Notes: generated from the letters alone by a model not told the origin. 64,000 nt of DNA from Thermococcus sp. SY098 (GCF_035621495.1 NZ_CP141821.1:1888760-1952759); one strand, 5' to 3'. Numbered from the stretch's first letter, positions 34,109-43,244 are shown. Made by a program: numbers and translations.

Positions 34109-35293
34109 ATGGTTGCTCCTTCCACTATTAAATCTTTAATTGAAAAGAATGCTCCTCATCTTCCCGAGAAAACCAAGGAAGAGCTTTATGAGAAGCTTGT
34201 CAAGTACAACGAAAAGTACAAGCTCAAGAAGAAGGAAGTTGAGGCTATTATAGAGGAAGTTGTTAAAGAATATGAAAACGCTGTGGTTGAACCTGGTGAG
34301 GCAATTGGTACTGTGGCTGCTCAGTCTATTGGTGAGCCTTCAACACAGATGACGCTTAACACTTTCCACTATGCTGGTGTCGCTGAGATCAACGTTACCC
34401 TTGGTCTGCCAAGAATCATTGAGATTGTTGATGCGAGGAAAAATCCATCAACACCAATCATGACAGTTTATCTTGATGAGGAGCATCGCTATGATAGGGA
34501 AAAGGCATTAGAAGTTGCGAGAAAGATTGAGGGAACTACTTTAATTAATTTGGCCCAGAGCATGACAATGGACATTCTTAACATGGAGTTTGTTGTTGAG
34601 ATTGACCCAGAGCGCTTGGAGAGAAGTGGTTTAACAATGGAGAAGATTAAAAAGAAGCTTGAAAGCTCGTTCAAGACAGCTGAATTTGAAGTTGATGGAT
34701 ATACGCTTATAGTGAGGCCCAAGAAGGCGGAGAAGCTTTCCGACTTAAGAAGGATTGCCGAAAAGGTTAAAAGCCATCGCTTAAAAGGTCTCTCAGGCGT
34801 TGGAAAAACTATAATCCGCAAAGAGGGCGATGAGTACGTTATCTACACAGAGGGCTCAAACTTCAAGCAAGTGCTAAAAGTTCCGGGTGTTGATCCAACA
34901 AGAACAAGAACAAACAACATCCACGAAATCGCAGAAGTTCTGGGAATTGAAGCAGCGAGAAATGCAATCATTGAGGAGATTGTAAATACTATGCAGGAGC
35001 AAGGTCTTGAAGTAGATGTGAGACATATAATGCTCGTCGCTGATATAATGACCCTTGATGGGATCGTTAGACCCATCGGAAGGCATGGTGTTGTTGGGGC
35101 AAAGGCGAGCGTATTAGCAAGGGCAGCTTTCGAGATAACCGTTCAACATCTGTTTGAAGCCGCTGAAAGGGGAGAAGTTGACCCCTTAAACGGTGTCGTT
35201 GAAAATGTCCTCATCGGACAGCCTGTTCCAGTTGGAACAGGCATAGTTAGGCTCGCTATGAGGTTACCATTAAAACCAATAGAAGAAGAGTAG
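34109..35293 (+). CDS. rpoA2: DNA-directed RNA polymerase subunit A''
   Basis: C-terminal third of the largest subunit (394 residues), split from A' as in all archaea. VEPGEAIGTVAAQSIGEPSTQ and MTLNTFHYAGVAEINVTLG form the trigger-loop region. GGTGAT (34099-34104) places the start at ATG 34109; GTG 34100 lies inside that ribosome-binding site. I see no intein or frameshift. Confidence 0.97.
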   Translation: MVAPSTIKSLIEKNAPHLPEKTKEELYEKLVKYNEKYKLKKKEVEAIIEEVVKEYENAVVEPGEAIGTVAAQSIGEPSTQMTLNTFHYAGVAEINVTLGLPRIIEIVDARKNPSTPIMTVYLDEEHRYDREKALEVARKIEGTTLINLAQSMTMDILNMEFVVEIDPERLERSGLTMEKIKKKLESSFKTAEFEVDGYTLIVRPKKAEKLSDLRRIAEKVKSHRLKGLSGVGKTIIRKEGDEYVIYTEGSNFKQVLKVPGVDPTRTRTNNIHEIAEVLGIEAARNAIIEEIVNTMQEQGLEVDVRHIMLVADIMTLDGIVRPIGRHGVVGAKASVLARAAFEITVQHLFEAAERGEVDPLNGVVENVLIGQPVPVGTGIVRLAMRLPLKPIEEE

Positions 35294-35305
35294 GAGGTGT
35301 GATTA

Positions 35306-35611
35306 ATGGATGTAGCTTTCGAGCTTAGAAAGGCTCTCGAAACAGGAAAGGTAGTCATCGGTTCAAACAAAACTGTAAAATTAGCCAAAATCGGTGGTGC
35401 AAAGCTTATCATCGTTGCAAAGAATGCGCCGAAGGAAGTTAAAGAGGACATTTACTACTATGCCAAGCTCAGCAACATTCCAGTCTATGAGTACGAGGGA
35501 ACGAGCGTTGAGCTGGGTACTGTCTTAGGTAAACCGTTTGTGGTGGCATCTCTGGCTATAGTTGATCCAGGAGAAAGCAACATTTTAGCCTTGGCTGGGG
35601 GTAAGCAGTAA
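35306..35611 (+). CDS. rpl30e: 50S ribosomal protein L30e
   Basis: A 101-residue RNA-binding protein of the L7Ae/L30e fold: [20 protein letters not shown] and the following core are typical. It is placed, as in other Euryarchaeota, between rpoA2 and nusA. GGAGGTGTGAT precedes the ATG. The stop TAA overlaps the nusA start (TAATG). Confidence 0.96.
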   Translation: MDVAFELRKALETGKVVIGSNKTVKLAKIGGAKLIIVAKNAPKEVKEDIYYYAKLSNIPVYEYEGTSVELGTVLGKPFVVASLAIVDPGESNILALAGGKQ

Positions 35612-36048
35612 TGCCCCTGAAGTTAAATACCGACCAGATCAAGTATATTGCCCTCTTTGAGAGCTTCACAGGAGCTACAGTGCTTGACTGCATTATAGAT
35701 CAAGACAGAAACCGCCTGATCTATGTTATAAAGAAGGGCGAGATGGGATTGGCTTTAGGGAAGAGGGGAATGAACGTTAGGAGAATACAGAGCATGCTTG
35801 GAAAGGAGATTGATCTCATAGAGCACTCAGAGAATCCAGAAGAGTTTCTCAGGAACATTTATAAAACAATGGGCGTAAGAGTTAAAAAAGTCCACATAAC
35901 TGAAAAGAAGAATGGTAAAAAGGTCGCCCTCCTTGATGTTAATCAGAGGGATAAGCCGAGGGCGATCGGTAGAGGCGGTCATAATATAAATCTCGTTAAG
36001 GAATTAATGGAGAGACACCATGGAATTGAAGATGTGGTCATAATTTGA
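35611..36048 (+). CDS. nusA: NusA-like transcription factor
   Basis: A 145-residue archaeal NusA consisting of the two KH RNA-binding domains only, without the N-terminal polymerase-binding domain of bacteria. [20 protein letters not shown] and [16 protein letters not shown] carry the two GXXG loops. It overlaps rpl30e by one base and precedes rps12, where it may act on transcription of the operon itself. Confidence 0.95.
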   Translation: MPLKLNTDQIKYIALFESFTGATVLDCIIDQDRNRLIYVIKKGEMGLALGKRGMNVRRIQSMLGKEIDLIEHSENPEEFLRNIYKTMGVRVKKVHITEKKNGKKVALLDVNQRDKPRAIGRGGHNINLVKELMERHHGIEDVVII

Positions 36049-36058
36049 GGTGATGATC

Positions 36059-36502
36059 ATGCCTGGAAAGAAAGCCCCATATGGAGAATTCGCTGGAAGA
36101 AAGCTCAAGCTCAAGAGAAAGAAGTTCAGATGGAGCGATATCACATTCAAGAGAAGAGTGCTTAGACTCAAGGAGAAGAGCGATCCCCTTGAGGGTGCTC
36201 CACAAGCAAGAGGAATTGTCCTTGAAAAGATTGCCGTAGAGGCAAAGCAGCCAAACTCTGGAATGAGAAAGGCAGTTAGAGTTCAGCTCATCAAGAACGG
36301 TAAGGTCGTTACAGCCTTCTGTCCTGGTGATGGAGCTATCAACCACATTGACGAGCACGATGAGGTAATCATCGAGGGTATCGGTGGTCCAAAGGGTGGT
36401 TCAATGGGTGACATCCCAGGAATTAGATACAAGGTCGTTAAGGTCAACAGAGTTTCACTCAAGGAATTAGTTAAAGGTAGAAAGGAGAAGCCAAGAAGGT
36501 GA
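36059..36502 (+). CDS. rps12: 30S ribosomal protein S12 (uS12)
   Basis: A 147-residue decoding-centre protein. [20 protein letters not shown] is the universal loop next to the A site. GAGGTGAT sets the start at ATG 36059. The stop overlaps the ribosome-binding site of rps7. Confidence 0.97.
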   Translation: MPGKKAPYGEFAGRKLKLKRKKFRWSDITFKRRVLRLKEKSDPLEGAPQARGIVLEKIAVEAKQPNSGMRKAVRVQLIKNGKVVTAFCPGDGAINHIDEHDEVIIEGIGGPKGGSMGDIPGIRYKVVKVNRVSLKELVKGRKEKPRR

Positions 36503-36507
36503 TGGTC

Positions 36508-37155
36508 ATGGCAAAGCCATTACAAGAGAGATTTTTCATCCCAAAGGACTTGAAGGTCTTTGGAAAGTGGAGCACGGAGGATGTCGTTGTAAACGACCCA
36601 TCACTTAAGCCATACATAAACCTTGAGCCCCGCTTGTTGCCCCACACTCATGGAAGACACGCAAAGAAGCCCTTTGGTAAAGCTAACGTTCACATTGTGG
36701 AGAGGCTTATTAACAAGGTCATGAGAAGCGGTGCATCAAGCTATAAAGTAGCGGGACACTTCATGAGAAGAGAACACCGCTCGTTGATGAGCAAAAAGAT
36801 GAAGGCTTATGAGGTCGTCAAGGAGGCATTTGAGATCATTGAGAAGAGAACAAAGCAGAACCCAATCCAAGTCCTCATCAGGGCTATTGAAAATGCTGCT
36901 CCAAGAGAGGATACAACAACTGTTATGTTTGGTGGTATCAGATATCACGTTGCCGTTGATATATCACCATTGAGAAGGCTTGATGTTGCTTTGAGAAACA
37001 TTGCATTAGGTGCATCTGCAAAGTGTTACAGAAACAAGATGAGCTACGCTGAAGCACTTGCAGAGGAAATCATTGCAGCAGCAAATAAGGACACAAAGAG
37101 CTATGCTTACAGCAAGAAGGAAGAAATCGAGAGAATTGCACAGTCCTCAAGGTGA
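36508..37155 (+). CDS. rps7: 30S ribosomal protein S7 (uS7)
   Basis: A 215-residue head-assembly protein of the small subunit, with an archaeal N-terminal extension ([20 protein letters not shown]). The core matches the family, for example [32 protein letters not shown] sets ATG 36508. The last codons and stop form the left arm and loop of the terminator hairpin. Elongation-factor genes, often next in this operon, are absent. Confidence 0.97.
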   Translation: MAKPLQERFFIPKDLKVFGKWSTEDVVVNDPSLKPYINLEPRLLPHTHGRHAKKPFGKANVHIVERLINKVMRSGASSYKVAGHFMRREHRSLMSKKMKAYEVVKEAFEIIEKRTKQNPIQVLIRAIENAAPREDTTTVMFGGIRYHVAVDISPLRRLDVALRNIALGASAKCYRNKMSYAEALAEEIIAAANKDTKSYAYSKKEEIERIAQSSR

Positions 37156-37166
37156 GGACTGTTTTT
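37141..37166 (+). terminator. Hairpin plus T-run terminator overlapping the rps7 stop codon
   Basis: CAGTCCTCA-AGG-TGAGGACTG is a perfect nine-pair stem with a three-base loop, followed directly by TTTTT (37162-37166). The TGA of rps7 is in the right arm (37153-37155). Archaeal termination usually needs only a T-run, so a full bacterial-style hairpin is unusual here; it may also protect the 3' end from exonucleases. Confidence 0.8.
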
Positions 37167-37226
37167 ATCCCCTCACTTTTCTATATCACCTGATCTTAAA
37201 TTCACAAGATTCAGTGTTTGAGGATA

Positions 37227-38348
37227 CTATGTCAGGAGGCTTTTTCCAACCATCTCTTTGGGCTTCTCAACTCCGAAGAAAGCTAAAACCGTTGGAGCTA
37301 TATCCATAAGACTTGCATTCTCAATATTGACATTCTCAAATCCCCATAAAATCAGTGGAACTTTCACAACTTGTTCATTCATTGAGCCGTGCATGCCCCT
37401 AACCCAGTAGCTTGTCCCCTTAATACCTTTACACTTCGCATGGCTGCAGAACCAGTATCCCTCTTTAGCTGAAACTATCAGTTCTCCACTGTTCGGTGTA
37501 TTTAAATGAGGCAAATCTTCCCTGAAAAAGACGTGCTTAACTCCTGGCGCTTTTAGTAAAACTTGATAAGCTTCTTCAGCTTGGTTTGGATTTTTCAGAT
37601 AGATGTGCACTCCTCCACCTGAAGAAACACGGAGTGTTTCAATGCCATGCTTCTTCAAATAAGTCTTGAGGTTCACCCAGGTGTGAACGTTCTCCTGCCC
37701 GTGGTCTGCAAAGATAATGAAAGCGTATTCATCTTTTAAACGCTTCCAAATCAGATTGAGCATCTCGTCTACGGTTTTTACAGCTTTTAGAGCCTCTTCG
37801 CTCTCAACACCGTAATCGTGTTGCATTCCATCAATTGAGCAGAAGTGAACCAGCAATAAATCTGGCTTGCATTCCTCATAAAGGTATAATGCTGACTGTG
37901 CAACCCATACGTCTTTCCTCCAATCCCTTCCATGCTGTCTGTAGAGCTTGTCATCACTGAAGAATGGTGGAAAAATCCTCACGTTGGTTCCGCTGAAGGG
38001 TGGCATTGTATAGCCGCTAACAGAAGCACTCCTTATTCCTTTTTCCCTGAGAATATCGACAACTGTTCTTGCCTTTATCACCTTATGGGGATTAAATGCA
38101 ACCTCATAATCGTAGAAGTTTATCTTCCTGTCAGCTAAGCGGTCATAGTAACCGTTCTCAACAACACCATGTTCCTTTGGATAAACACCAGTCATAATGG
38201 AGGTATGAACTAAGTCAGTGAGAGTGGGAAAGATGGAGTCAACTACCTCAAAGGAGCCCCCCTCAATCAAACTGCGGAGGAATGGCATGTGCTTAAGGTT
38301 GTAAACTCCATTTCCATCGAGACTTATTAAAGCAAGCTTTTCTCTCAT
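37227..38348 (-). CDS. Type I phosphodiesterase / nucleotide pyrophosphatase family protein
   Basis: A 373-residue alkaline-phosphatase-superfamily enzyme. The N-terminal metal aspartate is in LISLDGNGVYN, the nucleophile Thr in FPTLTDLVHTSIMTG, the second metal site in FCSIDGMQHDYG, then FADHGQENVHTW and a C-terminal His in YWVRGMHGSMN. All metal ligands appear present. No signal peptide is visible, so it is probably cytoplasmic. Substrate (nucleotide, phosphonate or sugar-phosphate diester) unknown. It converges with the rps7 operon across the terminator. Confidence 0.88.
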   Translation of the reverse strand: MREKLALISLDGNGVYNLKHMPFLRSLIEGGSFEVVDSIFPTLTDLVHTSIMTGVYPKEHGVVENGYYDRLADRKINFYDYEVAFNPHKVIKARTVVDILREKGIRSASVSGYTMPPFSGTNVRIFPPFFSDDKLYRQHGRDWRKDVWVAQSALYLYEECKPDLLLVHFCSIDGMQHDYGVESEEALKAVKTVDEMLNLIWKRLKDEYAFIIFADHGQENVHTWVNLKTYLKKHGIETLRVSSGGGVHIYLKNPNQAEEAYQVLLKAPGVKHVFFREDLPHLNTPNSGELIVSAKEGYWFCSHAKCKGIKGTSYWVRGMHGSMNEQVVKVPLILWGFENVNIENASLMDIAPTVLAFFGVEKPKEMVGKSLLT

Positions 38349-38353
38349 GAAAG

Positions 38354-38419
38354 CACCCCATCAGCCTGACGTGCAGTCATCACCACTCAGACCTAGCGAA
38401 CTTCATCATCTACGGGGTT
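38354..38419 (-). ncRNA. C/D-box guide sRNA candidate 1
   Basis: On the minus strand: C box ATGATGA (38409-38403), 12-base guide AGTTCGCTAGGT, D' box CTGA (38390-38387), three-base linker GTG, C' box GTGATGA (38383-38377), 12-base guide CTGCACGTCAGG, D box CTGA (38364-38361). ACCCC (38414-38418) pairs with GGGGT (38355-38359) to close the kink-turn. All four boxes fit consensus (RUGAUGA, CUGA). It would guide 2'-O-methylation of a base paired five positions before each D box; the targets have not been identified. Confidence 0.85.
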
Positions 38420-38436
38420 TCTTAGATACCATAAAA

Positions 38437-39669
38437 TTAAAAGTTTTTCAAAAATTCATCAAGTGTCATCTGTTTCCTCCACATCTTTAAGAGCCAGCTC
38501 TTCTCGAGATATTTCTCAAGAGGGTGCTCTAAGAGCTTTTTAACTTCGTTTAAAGCCTCCTGCAGTGTGTTGAATCTCCCAACTGGGTTTTTCAGGGCTT
38601 TCTTAACTCCTAATCTAATCTGCCATACTCCAACAGGAGCATAATATTTCGGGGTCACCTCTCTAAACACTAAAATCCTTGCTTGTCTTCTTCTATTCCT
38701 TAGAAATTCGAGGACACTTAAGCGGGCTGCATAGTAGGCGCCGGTTGTTTCCTCAGCATAACCTTTGATGCCTCTCCAATCTTCATAGTCATGAATCACT
38801 TGGGGCTCTTCGCTTCCAAACAGCGACCCCTTGAGCCACACCTCTAAGAGCTCAAATGCAAAACTCTCCGGCATCAAAAGCACAGCGTATCTATTCCCAA
38901 GGAATTCGTAAAAGTAAAGCTCGAACTCGTTTATTGTGTCATATTTCAGAATCTCTTTTCTCAAATGCTTTCCAATGGTGTCTTGAACTGCTGTGATGCT
39001 CCATCTCGTTGGCACAAGCTTTCTGCTAATCCCCAACAAACCGGCTGAAAGCAATCGTATAATGTAATATTCGTCAAATCCCCAAGTATAGAGCCTCATA
39101 ATGGCTTCTTCAGCCTTTAGTTCATCGCTCACAACATAGTCAGTCTTTCTTGGGATTCTTGGATTTTCTGTAAGTTCAAAATCTAAAAGCTCCGCTTTTG
39201 GCCCAACTGGTGGGGCAAACTCATTTGGCAGAACTTTTAAAATCGGCTTTCTCTTGAGAAGAATTTCGCTATCTACTGGTCTTATTGACATTGCTAACTC
39301 TTGAATTTCGCTCAGAATTCGCTGGCTTTTGCTCACTTTTACATCAGCCTTCGTTTCTCCCATAATCAAAAGCGAACGGTATTTGAGAATGTCATTTATT
39401 GTTTTGTTTTCCCATTTAAGGGGGTTGTCAAGATAAGATGTGTTTCCTTCAATTGGCGGCACAAGGGGTCCAATTCGGACCTTTGGATATCCAAACTCTC
39501 CAACGAATATGCTTGGCGGTGAAGAGCCAAAAATTTCCCTTCTGTTTACAATTCTCTCGACACTCTTAACTACCCTAAATCTCTCAAGAATTGGGCATGT
39601 GGGTCGCCCACAGAGTAATTTGCGACCCTTGCACAATGCACATAGCTTTGAGTTAAAGAGCTGCATCAT
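38437..39669 (-). CDS. nreA: DNA repair protein NreA
   Basis: Archaeal Nre-family protein of 410 residues. An N-terminal zinc-ribbon-like CALCKGRKLLCGRPTC is followed by the conserved FVGEFGYPKVRIGPLVPP. The C terminus ends KQMTLDEFLKNF, where Q-xx-L-xx-FL fits a PCNA-interacting (PIP) motif; NreA proteins are known to bind PCNA through such a motif and to take part in DNA-damage responses. TTATAAATA lies about 12 bases before GTG 39684, too close for that start, so ATG 39669 (or 39666) is preferred, giving a leaderless or nearly leaderless message. Confidence 0.9.
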   Translation of the reverse strand: MMQLFNSKLCALCKGRKLLCGRPTCPILERFRVVKSVERIVNRREIFGSSPPSIFVGEFGYPKVRIGPLVPPIEGNTSYLDNPLKWENKTINDILKYRSLLIMGETKADVKVSKSQRILSEIQELAMSIRPVDSEILLKRKPILKVLPNEFAPPVGPKAELLDFELTENPRIPRKTDYVVSDELKAEEAIMRLYTWGFDEYYIIRLLSAGLLGISRKLVPTRWSITAVQDTIGKHLRKEILKYDTINEFELYFYEFLGNRYAVLLMPESFAFELLEVWLKGSLFGSEEPQVIHDYEDWRGIKGYAEETTGAYYAARLSVLEFLRNRRRQARILVFREVTPKYYAPVGVWQIRLGVKKALKNPVGRFNTLQEALNEVKKLLEHPLEKYLEKSWLLKMWRKQMTLDEFLKNF

Positions 39670-39746
39670 TATTAGTTTGTGCACTGGTATTTATAATTGC
39701 CCCCTCCAAAAAGCTTAAATACCCACTGCTTATGAGTAATAACCGT

Positions 39747-39833
39747 GCCGCGGTAGCCTAGCCTGGTAGGGCGCCGGCCTGCTAAGCCGGTGGGCGTGGT
39801 CCCTCCGGGGTTCAAATCCCCGCCGCGGCGCCA
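39747..39833 (+). tRNA. tRNA-Ser (GCT)
   Basis: Class II tRNA with long variable arm. Acceptor GCCGCGG/CCGCGGC, anticodon loop CTGCTAA, encoded GCCA end. Promoter TTAAATACCC lies about 30 bases upstream (39715-39724). Confidence 0.96.
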
Positions 39834-39855
39834 GCCTGGTTTCTCCGGGTCAAAT

Positions 39856-39930
39856 GCCGGGATAGCCTAGAGGTGAGGCGGGGGACTGCAGATCCCCTTT
39901 ACGGGGGTTCGAATCCCCCTCCCGGCTCCA
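39856..39930 (+). tRNA. tRNA-Cys (GCA)
   Basis: Acceptor GCCGGGA/TCCCGGC, anticodon loop CTGCAGA, T-loop GGTTCGAATCC, encoded TCCA end. It follows tRNA-Ser by 22 bases and probably shares its promoter. Confidence 0.96.
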
Positions 39931-40093
39931 TAAAAACGTTTTCTAATAAAAAAAGTTCGATCAAGTTTGTTTTTTATCTTTGTGTTTTTCTTAGAGTGGA
40001 GTTTCTTTAGATTGGCATATTTTCAGGTCTTCACTAAAAAAGCGTCCTACGAACCCAAGAAGAAAAGAGACTGCTTACTTAAAATGCTGCATC

Positions 40094-41140
40094 TCAGATA
40101 ACTTTTAATCCAGATCCGGTTAAAGGTAACAGGACTTTTGAGCCTTTTTCAAATTCGCCTCTCTCAAGAAGTTTCTTAAATGCGGCAAAGACGACTGCAG
40201 AGGTTGGCTCGACCAGGAAACCCATTGAAATGAGGTCATTAAAGGCTCTGTCTATTTCGCTATCCCCTACTGATATGCAGAATCCTTCAGTTTCTTTTAG
40301 AGCTTTGAGCATTTGCTCTTTTCTTGGAGGCTCTGGGATTGCTATCCCCTCTGCAAGCTTGCTTTTTTGTTCACTTCGTCTGCATAAGCTTTCATAACCT
40401 TCAGCCTGAACTGCAATTAACTTCGGCATTTTAGCTTTTCCGAAATCCTTGAGCTCTTTGAATCCTTTATATAGTCCTAAAAACAATGTCCCACTTCCTG
40501 TTGGAACTAAGGCATAGTCAACATCTCCAATTTGCTCAAAAATCTCATATGCAACAATTTTCGTACCCTCTAAGAAATAGGGATTATACCAGTGTGAAAT
40601 ATAAAATGCATCTTTAAACTCACGGGCTTTCCAATGTACCTCCATTCTTGAGCCTTTGATTTCATGAACTTCAGCCCCTAAAAGTTTTAAAATCCTTTTC
40701 TTCCCTCTGCTTGTGTGCTCTGGAATAAACACATGAACTTTAATTCTTTCAGCTTTTCCAAAGAGGGCAAAGCTTATGGCTGCATTCCCTGACGAATCAA
40801 TGCTTATCTCCTTAATTCCTTCCTCTTTCAGCTTTGCAATTGTTACGTAAGTTCCTCTATCCTTGAATGAGCCGGAAGGCATCAAATATTCAAGCTTGAA
40901 AAGAACTTTAACATTTTCAATGTTCATTTCAACAGTTGGGATTATTGGAAGGACTAACTTTGGAAGAGCTCTTTCGTTGATTGGTAAGAAGTTCAAGTAA
41001 CGTCTTACATCTAAATATTCCTTCTTTAAAAGCCTTTCAAAGCTCCCTTTAAACTCCATTACAACATCGAGAAGTCCACCACATTCACAAACTAAATGGA
41101 ATTTTTTATAGGTTTTTCCGCATTTTTGGCATTTTAGCAT
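40094..41140 (-). CDS. Threonine synthase-like PLP-dependent enzyme
   Basis: Fold-type II PLP enzyme of 348 residues with an N-terminal zinc ribbon (CQKCGKTYKKFHLVCECGG), as in archaeal threonine synthases. The PLP lysine is in MPSGSFKDRGTYV, the substrate-carboxylate loop is SSGNAAIS and the phosphate-binding glycine loop is VPTGSGTLFLG. Threonine synthase (O-phosphohomoserine to threonine) is the best guess, but closely related cysteate synthase cannot be excluded. GGTGGTGAGTAC before ATG 41140 fixes the start; the frame to 41188 would run into the divergent promoter. Confidence 0.83.
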   Translation of the reverse strand: MLKCQKCGKTYKKFHLVCECGGLLDVVMEFKGSFERLLKKEYLDVRRYLNFLPINERALPKLVLPIIPTVEMNIENVKVLFKLEYLMPSGSFKDRGTYVTIAKLKEEGIKEISIDSSGNAAISFALFGKAERIKVHVFIPEHTSRGKKRILKLLGAEVHEIKGSRMEVHWKAREFKDAFYISHWYNPYFLEGTKIVAYEIFEQIGDVDYALVPTGSGTLFLGLYKGFKELKDFGKAKMPKLIAVQAEGYESLCRRSEQKSKLAEGIAIPEPPRKEQMLKALKETEGFCISVGDSEIDRAFNDLISMGFLVEPTSAVVFAAFKKLLERGEFEKGSKVLLPLTGSGLKVI

Positions 41141-41210
41141 GTACTCACCACCAAGATTTATGCGAAGACTTTTATTTGCTTTTTGCAAAGCTTATGATAA
41201 GGTGATGGAG

Positions 41211-42041
41211 ATGAGGTTTGTATCAGCAGATAGACCCCAAACCGAAGAAGGGTACCAGTACCATATAGCCTGCAAGCCAGGGGATGTGGCAAGATACGTT
41301 CTATTGCCTGGAGATCCAGAGAGGGTGCCTAAAATAAGTGCTCTGTGGGATGAGGCAAAGGAAATAGCCTTCCACAGGGAGTATCGGACTCATACTGGAA
41401 AATATAAGGGGGTTCCAATAAGTGTAACTTCAACGGGGATTGGAGGGCCTTCTACGGCAATAGCAATTGAAGAATTGGCAGCTATAGGGGCTGACACCTT
41501 CATAAGGGTTGGCTCAACTGGAGCAATTCAACCAGGAATAGAGATTGGCGACTTAATAATTGCAAAAGCTGCCGTTAGGCTGGAGGGAACATCAAAGCAG
41601 TACGTTAGGGTTGAATATCCAGCGAGTGCAGATTATGAAGTGACCTTAGCATTGATTGAAGCCGCTGAGACATTAGGAGTTCGCTATCATGTGGGAATTA
41701 CAGCATCAACGGACAGCTTCTATGTCGGTCAGGCAAGACCGGGATTAAATGGCTATTTCCCAAGCTTTGCAAAGCATCTGATTGATGATCTGAGACAGGC
41801 AAAAGTCACAAACTTTGAAATGGAAGCAGCGACACTCTTTACATTGGCTAACATCTATGGTCTTAGAGCTGGCTGTGTATGTGCGGTCTTTGCGAATAGA
41901 GTTACCAATGAGTTCGGAAAAGCTGGGGAGAAAGAGGCGGCATTAGTTGCAAGTGAGGCCGTAAAAATTTTGGCTGAGTGGGATGAAGAGAAGGAGAAAA
42001 AAGGAAAGAAATACTGGTTCCCAAGCTTGAGGAAGCTTTAG
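41211..42041 (+). CDS. udp: Uridine phosphorylase
   Basis: Nucleoside phosphorylase of the NP-I family, 276 residues, cleaving uridine with phosphate to uracil and ribose 1-phosphate. LPGDPERVPKI binds phosphate, the STGIGGPSTAIAIEELAAIG and FEMEAATLFTLA segments form the nucleoside site. GGTGATGG places the start at ATG 41211; the preceding 24 codons cross the divergent promoter. A basic C-terminal tail (EKEKKGKKYWFPSLRKL) is present. It functions in pyrimidine salvage. Confidence 0.92.
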   Translation: MRFVSADRPQTEEGYQYHIACKPGDVARYVLLPGDPERVPKISALWDEAKEIAFHREYRTHTGKYKGVPISVTSTGIGGPSTAIAIEELAAIGADTFIRVGSTGAIQPGIEIGDLIIAKAAVRLEGTSKQYVRVEYPASADYEVTLALIEAAETLGVRYHVGITASTDSFYVGQARPGLNGYFPSFAKHLIDDLRQAKVTNFEMEAATLFTLANIYGLRAGCVCAVFANRVTNEFGKAGEKEAALVASEAVKILAEWDEEKEKKGKKYWFPSLRKL

Positions 42042-42163
42042 CGTCTCTTTTTGACTTTAATTTTTTAACATGTGCAGTCTTGACTTTGAGCAAAACATTG
42101 TATTCTTATGGTAACTTTGCATGAAATAATTAAACTCCAATCGGGTCTTCTCAGAAAAGTTTG

Positions 42164-42241
42164 TGGTGCGGTGGCCGGGATTTGAACCCGGGCCCGCGGC
42201 GTGGCAGGCCGCTGTCCTAGACCAGGCTAGACTACCACCGC
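42164..42241 (-). tRNA. tRNA-Gly (GCC)
   Basis: Acceptor GCGGTGG/CCACCGC, anticodon loop CTGCCAC, T-loop GGTTCAAATCC, encoded ACCA end. Confidence 0.96.
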
Positions 42242-42331
42242 ACAGCCCGTTAAATACTAACATAAGAGTGCCTTTATAAGCTTTTCGCCAGCAAACTTTA
42301 TAAAGAGCATTTTTTAAAACCCAATGAGCGC

Positions 42332-42409
42332 GCCCCGGTGGCCTAGTCTGGATAGGGCGCGAGGCTGCGGACCTCGAGGTCCGGGGTTCAAATCCCCGCC
42401 GGGGCGCCA
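42332..42409 (+). tRNA. tRNA-Arg (GCG)
   Basis: Acceptor GCCCCGG/CCGGGGC, anticodon loop CTGCGGA, encoded GCCA end. The TATA element CTTTATAAAG (42296-42305) is about 30 bases upstream. It is divergent from tRNA-Gly. Confidence 0.96.
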
Positions 42410-42440
42410 TTCTCCTAAAAACAGAATTAAAAAAAGAGAA

Positions 42441-43244
42441 TCAGTCTCCTGTAGCACCTTTTAGGGCATCTTTGCACATGCATCTCCTTTCCTTTGGTAT
42501 GTATTCGATCGCCTTCATAAGGAGATACTTTATCTCCTCGCTCTTCTTGGCCATCAGCTCGACTACTTCTGTGTGGGTTAGCTTTTGAGAACTTATTCCT
42601 GCAGCAAAGTTTGTAACTATTGCAACACTTGAATAACACATCTCAAGTTCCCTTGCTAAAATTGCCTCTGGACATTGAGTCATTCCAACGACATCTGCCC
42701 CTAAAATCCTTAATGCCCTGATTTCAGCTCTTGTCTCAAACCTTGGTCCTTCCATACAAGCATAAGTACCCTTTGGATGGTAGCTGAATCCAAGCTCCTT
42801 TGCTGCTCTAATGAGGGCATTCCTGATCTCTGGACAGTATGGGTCAGTAAAGTCTATATGGGCAACGAATTTCCTCTCATGTGGTGAATCTTCTCCATCA
42901 TAGAACGTGTACACTCTGTTTTTTGTAAAGTCCATAAGCTGGTCGAGAATCACGAAGTCTCCGGGCTTCATAGCTTTATTCAATGAGCCCACAGCTGAAG
43001 TTGCTAAAATTCTTTCAACACCGAGTTCATAGAGCCCCCAGATATTTGCACGGTAGTTTATCTTATGGGGAGGAACGCTGTGTTTTTCTCCGTGTCTTGC
43101 TAAAAAGGCTATTTCCTCGCCTTTGTATGTCCCTATTTTCACTTTGATCTTTCCGTAGGGAGTGTTTATCTCCTCTTCCCTTATATTCTCTAAGAGCTTG
43201 GGATCATAAACTCCAGAACCTCCAATAATGGCTATCCTTACCAT
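42441..43244 (-). CDS. mtnP: S-methyl-5'-thioadenosine phosphorylase
   Basis: Purine nucleoside phosphorylase family, 267 residues. It cleaves methylthioadenosine, the by-product of polyamine synthesis, to adenine and methylthioribose 1-phosphate. IAIIGGSGVYDP binds phosphate, FLARHGEKHSVPPHKINYRA and ATSAVGSLN are signatures, and GTYACMEGPRFETRAEIR and GMTQCPEAILARE shape the base site. C-terminal cysteines (CMCKDALKG) resemble the disulfides of thermophilic homologues. GGTGATAAAA before ATG 43244 fixes the start. The gene ends 31 bases from the tRNA-Arg 3' end, convergent with it. Confidence 0.94.
   Translation of the reverse strand: MVRIAIIGGSGVYDPKLLENIREEEINTPYGKIKVKIGTYKGEEIAFLARHGEKHSVPPHKINYRANIWGLYELGVERILATSAVGSLNKAMKPGDFVILDQLMDFTKNRVYTFYDGEDSPHERKFVAHIDFTDPYCPEIRNALIRAAKELGFSYHPKGTYACMEGPRFETRAEIRALRILGADVVGMTQCPEAILARELEMCYSSVAIVTNFAAGISSQKLTHTEVVELMAKKSEEIKYLLMKAIEYIPKERRCMCKDALKGATGD

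Noticed and set aside
42057-42410. 117-codon minus-strand ORF between udp and mtnP
   Set aside because: It overlaps tRNA-Gly and tRNA-Arg for most of its length.
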